Made by a program: the position numbers and the translations under genes | Shown: one piece after another, positions 60,860 through 64,000 of the stretch | How the letters are laid out: each line of letters starts with the position of its first letter | Position numbering within the stretch: the first letter of the stretch is position 1 | Assembly (NCBI RefSeq): GCF_018835585.1 | Contig: NZ_JAHGVE010000008.1 | Location: 159,556-223,555, forward strand | DNA: 64,000 nt | Direction of reading: 5' to 3' | Source of the DNA: Pelorhabdus rhamnosifermentans | GTDB taxonomy: Bacteria; Bacillota; Negativicutes; UMGS1260 | Notes under the pieces: model-generated | Told to the model about the DNA's origin: nothing | Database searches by the model: none | What the model saw: the letters and a program-made list of their open reading frames with translations, nothing else

Positions 60860-61063
60860 ATGAAAGTCAGCGGCAGAAATAAATTAGCAGCTACAGTGAA
60901 AGAAATTGTTAAAGGTACAGTTATGGCAAAAGTAGTTATGGATTATAAAGGGACTGAATTGGTAGCAGCAATTACTGTTGATGCAGTCGAAGATTTAGAT
61001 TTAAAACCTGGTGATCAAGTTACTGCCCTTATAAAAGCAACGGAAATGATGGTTATTAAATAA
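60860..61063 (+). CDS. Molybdopterin-binding (molbindin) TOBE-domain protein
   Basis: 67 residues, a single TOBE domain: MKVSGRNKLAATVKEIVKGT, then the ending DLKPGDQVTALIKATEMMVIK. The same domain occurs in ModE and ModC; stand-alone molbindins store or buffer molybdate. AAGGGGTGG precedes the ATG. It lies alone, far from modA, but adds to the molybdenum theme of the window. Confidence 0.88.
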   Translation: MKVSGRNKLAATVKEIVKGTVMAKVVMDYKGTELVAAITVDAVEDLDLKPGDQVTALIKATEMMVIK

Positions 61064-61202
61064 CAAATACAGGTGAAGCCTGTCTCTTGGCGATCGTGCT
61101 AGGAAATGGGGCTTATGATTAGAGCTCTATTGTTGGTGTTCCTTTGTTAATTGTAGGAAATTGACAGAATGGCATAAGTGTAGTATACTTATAAAATATT
61201 AA

Positions 61203-61278
61203 CGCGGGGTGGAGCAGCTGGCAGCTCGTCGGGCTCATAACCCGAAGGTCACAGGTTCAAGTCCTGTCCCCGCAACCA
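61203..61278 (+). tRNA. tRNA-fMet (CAU), initiator
   Basis: 76 bases including CCA. The acceptor stem starts with C1 facing A72, unpaired, and the anticodon stem has three G:C pairs around CTCATAA (anticodon CAU). Both marks identify the initiator tRNA. T-arm GGTTCAAGTCC is normal. Confidence 0.95.
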
Positions 61279-61569
61279 TATTGTAATATGTGTGCAGTGT
61301 TTAACTGCATAGAATAGAGTCTTTGCTTAGCTTAGTTGCTTAGTGAAGACTTTTCTTGTATTTGATGAGATACTGAACAAACAATCCAGGGGATGCGCGA
61401 AATTGCTGATGAAATAGGCTTACGTGGCAATTATGAGGGCCAGTAATGATGGAGAAAGGAACCAAACGACGCGCCATGTAGATTCGCGAACTTCGGTGAG
61501 TAGTGCTATAATAGAAATTGGGAAATAGTGGATTGCTTTGAAGCGATTTTAATAAGAGGAGTGATAGTA
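61279..61569. other. Gap between tRNA-fMet and the flavoprotein gene
   Basis: Near 61300-61360 a weak inverted segment (AAGTCTTCACTAAG on the minus strand against GAGTCTTTGCTTAG) with TTTTCTTG could end the tRNA transcript. No ORF with a start and ribosome site was seen. Confidence 0.4.
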
Positions 61570-62130
61570 ATGAAAATTGTTGGTCTTGTTGGTAGTCCTA
61601 GAAAGAATGGTAATGTTGATACGCTCATGCAGAAGGCATTAGAAGGCGCGAAAACAAACGATGCACAAACGACGATTCTTTATCTAAATGATTTAAAAAT
61701 TCGTGGTTGCCAAGCTTGTTGTGCTTGTAAAAAAACGGGTAAATGTGCTGTGAATGACGATATGACAGCTGTTTATCGCGCTATTAATGAGGCAGATGCT
61801 GTGATTATTGGGTCGCCCATTTATTTCGGACGATTTTCAGCGCAGTTAGCTCCTGTAATGGATCGAATGTATGCTTATTTGAAACCTAATTTTACAAGCA
61901 GTCTTGGCAAAGGGAAAAAGTTTGGATTAATATTTGCTCAAAATCAGTCTGATCCTAGCCTTTACTCTGGTTGTATTGATGCAGTAGGAAAATCGCTTAA
62001 GGGCATTGGTTTTGAGAATGGATTGAAACCGATTATTGGAGCCGGATTAGGTGAGCTTGATGCAGCTAGTAAAAACGATAAATTTTTGAATGCAGCTTTT
62101 GCTTTAGGGCAAGAGTTAGCAAATCATTAA
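61570..62130 (+). CDS. Iron-sulfur flavoprotein/NADPH-dependent FMN reductase family
   Basis: 186 residues, flavodoxin-like fold: MKIVGLVGSPRKNGNVDTLM is the FMN phosphate loop, CQACCACKKTGKC (about residue 49) is the compact Cys motif of iron-sulfur flavoproteins and GSPIYFGRFSAQ binds the flavin. It is an electron carrier or reductase in anaerobes. GAGGAGTG precedes the ATG at 61570, which is better than the upstream frame. Confidence 0.88.
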   Translation: MKIVGLVGSPRKNGNVDTLMQKALEGAKTNDAQTTILYLNDLKIRGCQACCACKKTGKCAVNDDMTAVYRAINEADAVIIGSPIYFGRFSAQLAPVMDRMYAYLKPNFTSSLGKGKKFGLIFAQNQSDPSLYSGCIDAVGKSLKGIGFENGLKPIIGAGLGELDAASKNDKFLNAAFALGQELANH

Positions 62131-62149
62131 TCAAATCATTAAAAATTAA

Positions 62150-62196
62150 AAAAGTCCAATTCATTGTGCGGAAGCTCAAGTGAATTGGACTTTTTT
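62150..62196 (+). terminator. Rho-independent terminator
   Basis: AAAAGTCCAATTCA pairs with TGAATTGGACTTTT, followed by a T tract. Confidence 0.9.
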
Positions 62197-62321
62197 AGCT
62201 GAGTAGCTTTCTAACGTTTTGGCTTGGTAATGTTCACTTGGATAAAATAACACTTGATTTTATGTGATAAAATAAGAAAATGATAATTGTTTGTGAATAC
62301 TGCGTAAAGGAGAGACGGTTG

Positions 62322-62813
62322 ATGAATTATCAAATTATAGCGATGCAGCCATCGGATTGGAAACAGGTATGTGAAATTTATGCACAAGGCATTCAAACGG
62401 GGCAAGCTACATTTGAAACAAAAGTTCCAAGCTGGGAACAATGGGATGAAAATCATCTGAAAATATGTAGAATTGTTGCTTGCTCAGGAGAGAGTATTCT
62501 TGGTTGGGCCGTTCTCAGTCCGACTTCAAAGCGCTTTGCTTATGCCGGTGTAGTAGAAGTGAGTATCTATGTTGATAAGAAATATTGTGGTCAGGGAGTT
62601 GGGAAGGCTCTGCTGGAAAGGTTAATTTCTTTATCAGAAGAAGTTGGTTTTTGGACGTTACAGTCTACTATTATACGGGAAAATATTGCTAGTTATCGGT
62701 TACATGAAAAATGTGGCTTTCGAAAAGTTGGCGTGAGAGAAAAAATAGCGAAAATCGGAAATGAATGGCATGATACAGTTTTAATGGAATGGAGAAGTAA
62801 ACATATCCAATAA
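62322..62813 (+). CDS. GNAT-family N-acetyltransferase
   Basis: 163 residues; the acetyl-CoA loop CGQGVGKALLERLI and the family ending FRKVGVREKIAKIGNEWHDT resemble phosphinothricin acetyltransferase-like enzymes. VEVSIYVDKKY is the central strand. The ATG at 62322 follows GGAGAG. The substrate is unknown; possibly an amine-bearing toxic compound. Confidence 0.85.
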   Translation: MNYQIIAMQPSDWKQVCEIYAQGIQTGQATFETKVPSWEQWDENHLKICRIVACSGESILGWAVLSPTSKRFAYAGVVEVSIYVDKKYCGQGVGKALLERLISLSEEVGFWTLQSTIIRENIASYRLHEKCGFRKVGVREKIAKIGNEWHDTVLMEWRSKHIQ

Positions 62814-62830
62814 AAATATTTGGAATAAGG

Positions 62831-62860
62831 CACATCAGGGATTTATTTCTGAGATGTGTT
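62831..62860 (+). terminator. Rho-independent terminator after the acetyltransferase gene
   Basis: CACATCAG pairs with CTGAGATGTG (small bulge) followed by nine T. Confidence 0.8.
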
Positions 62861-62948
62861 TTTTTTTGCCTTTTGCAATAGCAATCTTCGAATAGTTTAG
62901 GCAAAAACGGGCAATTTTGAATAACATAAATTAAAAGGGGGGCAATCA

Positions 62949-63488
62949 ATGAAAGTAGCTATTAATGGAGGGCACTGTCCCGGCGTAGACAGTGGTGCTG
63001 TTGGAGTCAGCGGATTACAGGAAGCTGTAGTTGTTTGTGATATTATGAAAAAGGTAGCGCAGTATTTACGTGCTGTTGGTTATCAGGTGATAGAGATACA
63101 GGAAAATGCAATGGATCAGATTTTGCAATCGGCAAATGAGTTTGGTTCTGATTTGTTTATAGCCATTCATTGTGATAGTGCAGAGAACATTTTTGCGCAA
63201 GGAACAGAAACCTTTTGTTATCAATTTGGTGGAGAATCTGAAAAATTAGCGAGATGCATTCAATCGCAAATTATTACTAATCTTGGTAGTGTGGATCGTG
63301 GGATTAAAAAAGCAAATTTTGAAGTACTTAGAAAGACAAATTGTCCATCTGTACTGATTGAGGTGGCGTTTATTAGTAATTCGTATGATGAAGTTATGCT
63401 GGCTAATCCAGTTAAACGCGACCAATTTTCCGCAGCCATTGCGAGAGGAATTACGGATTATTGTGCAAATTTTAGTTTGAATGATTGA
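62949..63488 (+). CDS. N-acetylmuramoyl-L-alanine amidase (Amidase_3 type), lacking a signal peptide
   Basis: 179 residues. Zinc and catalytic positions: INGGHCPG (His), the Glu in LQEAVVVCD, FIAIHCDSAE (His) and the catalytic Glu in VLIEVAFISN. The enzyme would cut the amide between muramic acid and L-alanine in peptidoglycan. No signal peptide, anchor or cell-wall-binding domain is seen, so it may act in the cytoplasm on recycled fragments or be exported without a classic signal. The ATG follows AAGGGGGGC. Confidence 0.85.
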   Translation: MKVAINGGHCPGVDSGAVGVSGLQEAVVVCDIMKKVAQYLRAVGYQVIEIQENAMDQILQSANEFGSDLFIAIHCDSAENIFAQGTETFCYQFGGESEKLARCIQSQIITNLGSVDRGIKKANFEVLRKTNCPSVLIEVAFISNSYDEVMLANPVKRDQFSAAIARGITDYCANFSLND

Positions 63489-63552
63489 TTGTCATCATTT
63501 TGTCACATGTAGTGCTTATAGTTGAGATAAGCGTTACAAGGAGGCGATTGAT

Positions 63553-63693
63553 ATGCATGGACATGGATTGTTTGGTCTTGTGGGAATAGGTGTTCATTTT
63601 ATTTTGGCAGGTGCTTTCTTTTATTTTTTGTTTCATATAACGAGGTCACTAAAAAGGATTGCAATTCATTTGGAAAGTAAAAAGATAGGATGA
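63553..63693 (+). CDS. Small single-membrane-segment protein with SLKR motif (46 aa)
   Basis: MHGHGLFGLVGIGVHFILAG, a membrane helix, then FHITRSLKRIAIHLESKK. AAGGAGG gives 8-base spacing to ATG 63553. It looks paralogous to the 41-residue protein at 59830. It is followed by a good terminator. Function unknown. Confidence 0.65.
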   Translation: MHGHGLFGLVGIGVHFILAGAFFYFLFHITRSLKRIAIHLESKKIG

Positions 63694-63700
63694 TCAAGAA

Positions 63701-63736
63701 AACGATCTGTTGGATGATTCAGCAGGTCGTTTTTTT
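63701..63736 (+). terminator. Rho-independent terminator before the rrn promoters
   Basis: AACGATCTGTTG pairs with CAGCAGGTCGTT (two G-U pairs) followed by a T tract. Confidence 0.85.
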
Positions 63737-63821
63737 AATAATCGGCATTTACTTTCGGGTAAATAGAAATTGTTTAGTCATGTAAAAGAAGTGAATGATT
63801 TGTTGCGTTATGAAAAAAGCA

Positions 63822-63850
63822 TTGACACAATAAAATGCCTGTGATAAGAT
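63822..63850 (+). promoter_or_regulatory. Promoter P1 of a likely rRNA operon
   Basis: TTGACA (63822-63827), exactly 17 bases, TAAGAT (63845-63850). A small hairpin (GCTTCCACAA...TTGTGAAGC, 63880-63904) follows. Confidence 0.75.
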
Positions 63851-63915
63851 AAACGAGTCGCTAAAAACGACAGACAAATGCTTCCACAATTACGGTTGTG
63901 AAGCAAAAAAATATG

Positions 63916-63945
63916 TTGACAATATCGCTTGCGATGTGGTAACAT
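63916..63945 (+). promoter_or_regulatory. Promoter P2 of a likely rRNA operon
   Basis: TTGACA (63916-63921), 18 bases, TAACAT (63940-63945). Downstream is CTCTCTGAAAACTAAACAAT (63971-63990), the leader form common before 16S rRNA genes in Firmicutes. The 16S gene should start just after the window edge. Confidence 0.7.
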
Positions 63946-64000
63946 ATAAAAGCTGTCGCAAGACAACATGCTCTCTGAAAACTAAACAATGGTAATGATT

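Overview
The window looks like a chromosomal segment of an anaerobic, low-to-mid G+C Firmicute. The gene set (an orange-protein/MinD cluster, a two-gene SufCB-type Fe-S system, PTS operons, a small single-transmembrane protein set, strong Shine-Dalgarno sites) suggests the Negativicutes, possibly Sporomusaceae. That placement is inference; no rRNA gene is inside the window, although the right edge appears to stop just before an rRNA operon. No phage, CRISPR array or intact insertion sequence was seen.

Layout. 1-1476: end of an ArsP-like permease, an ArsR repressor and a thioredoxin-like protein; then a decayed IS200 transposase fragment. 1895-6469 (minus strand): a metal-cofactor cluster with a DUF364 protein, two NifX/orange-protein domain proteins, the wreck of an Mrp-type ATPase, two MinD/ferredoxin ATPases translationally coupled by ATGA, a DUF134 regulator and a BMC-like small protein. 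6798-8785: SufC and SufB-like proteins. 8901-13175 and 21038-24430: two diverged, differently eroded copies of one module (modA, C_GCAxxG protein, CsoR-like repressor, ferredoxin-type membrane protein, DUF134, Zn-ribbon/Mrp, LysR). Between them lie a DASS transporter with a GntR/RCK_C regulator, an SGNH hydrolase, a YidC homologue, an HtrA protease and a chemoreceptor.

24250-32608: LysR/YeiH pair, a redox and sulfur group (TSCPD, CsoR-like, CcdA, TlpA, DsrE, MBL), then MarR with an MFS exporter. 33059-40828: glycogen metabolism (phosphorylase, a GH13-GH77 fusion, a lone starch-binding domain, ADP-glucose pyrophosphorylase). 41907-50123: a visibly G+C-richer block with a complete mannose-type PTS, a histidine kinase/response regulator pair and two orphan solute-binding proteins, probably acquired. 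50433-59472: a cystine-type symporter and a complete galactitol-type PTS pathway with its own PRD activator. 59830-64000: small membrane proteins, a molbindin, initiator tRNA, a few housekeeping enzymes, and tandem promoters that probably drive rrn.

The most notable signal is a shared promoter design: the first DUF134 regulator, the MinD/orange-protein operon and modA each carry a near-identical palindrome (core ATGAAATATATTTCAT) directly downstream of the -10 element. This predicts a small regulon linking molybdenum uptake with metal-sulfur cofactor assembly. The second DUF134 family has a different perfect palindrome (AAATGGGCATATGCCCATTT) at the same place, conserved in both module copies.
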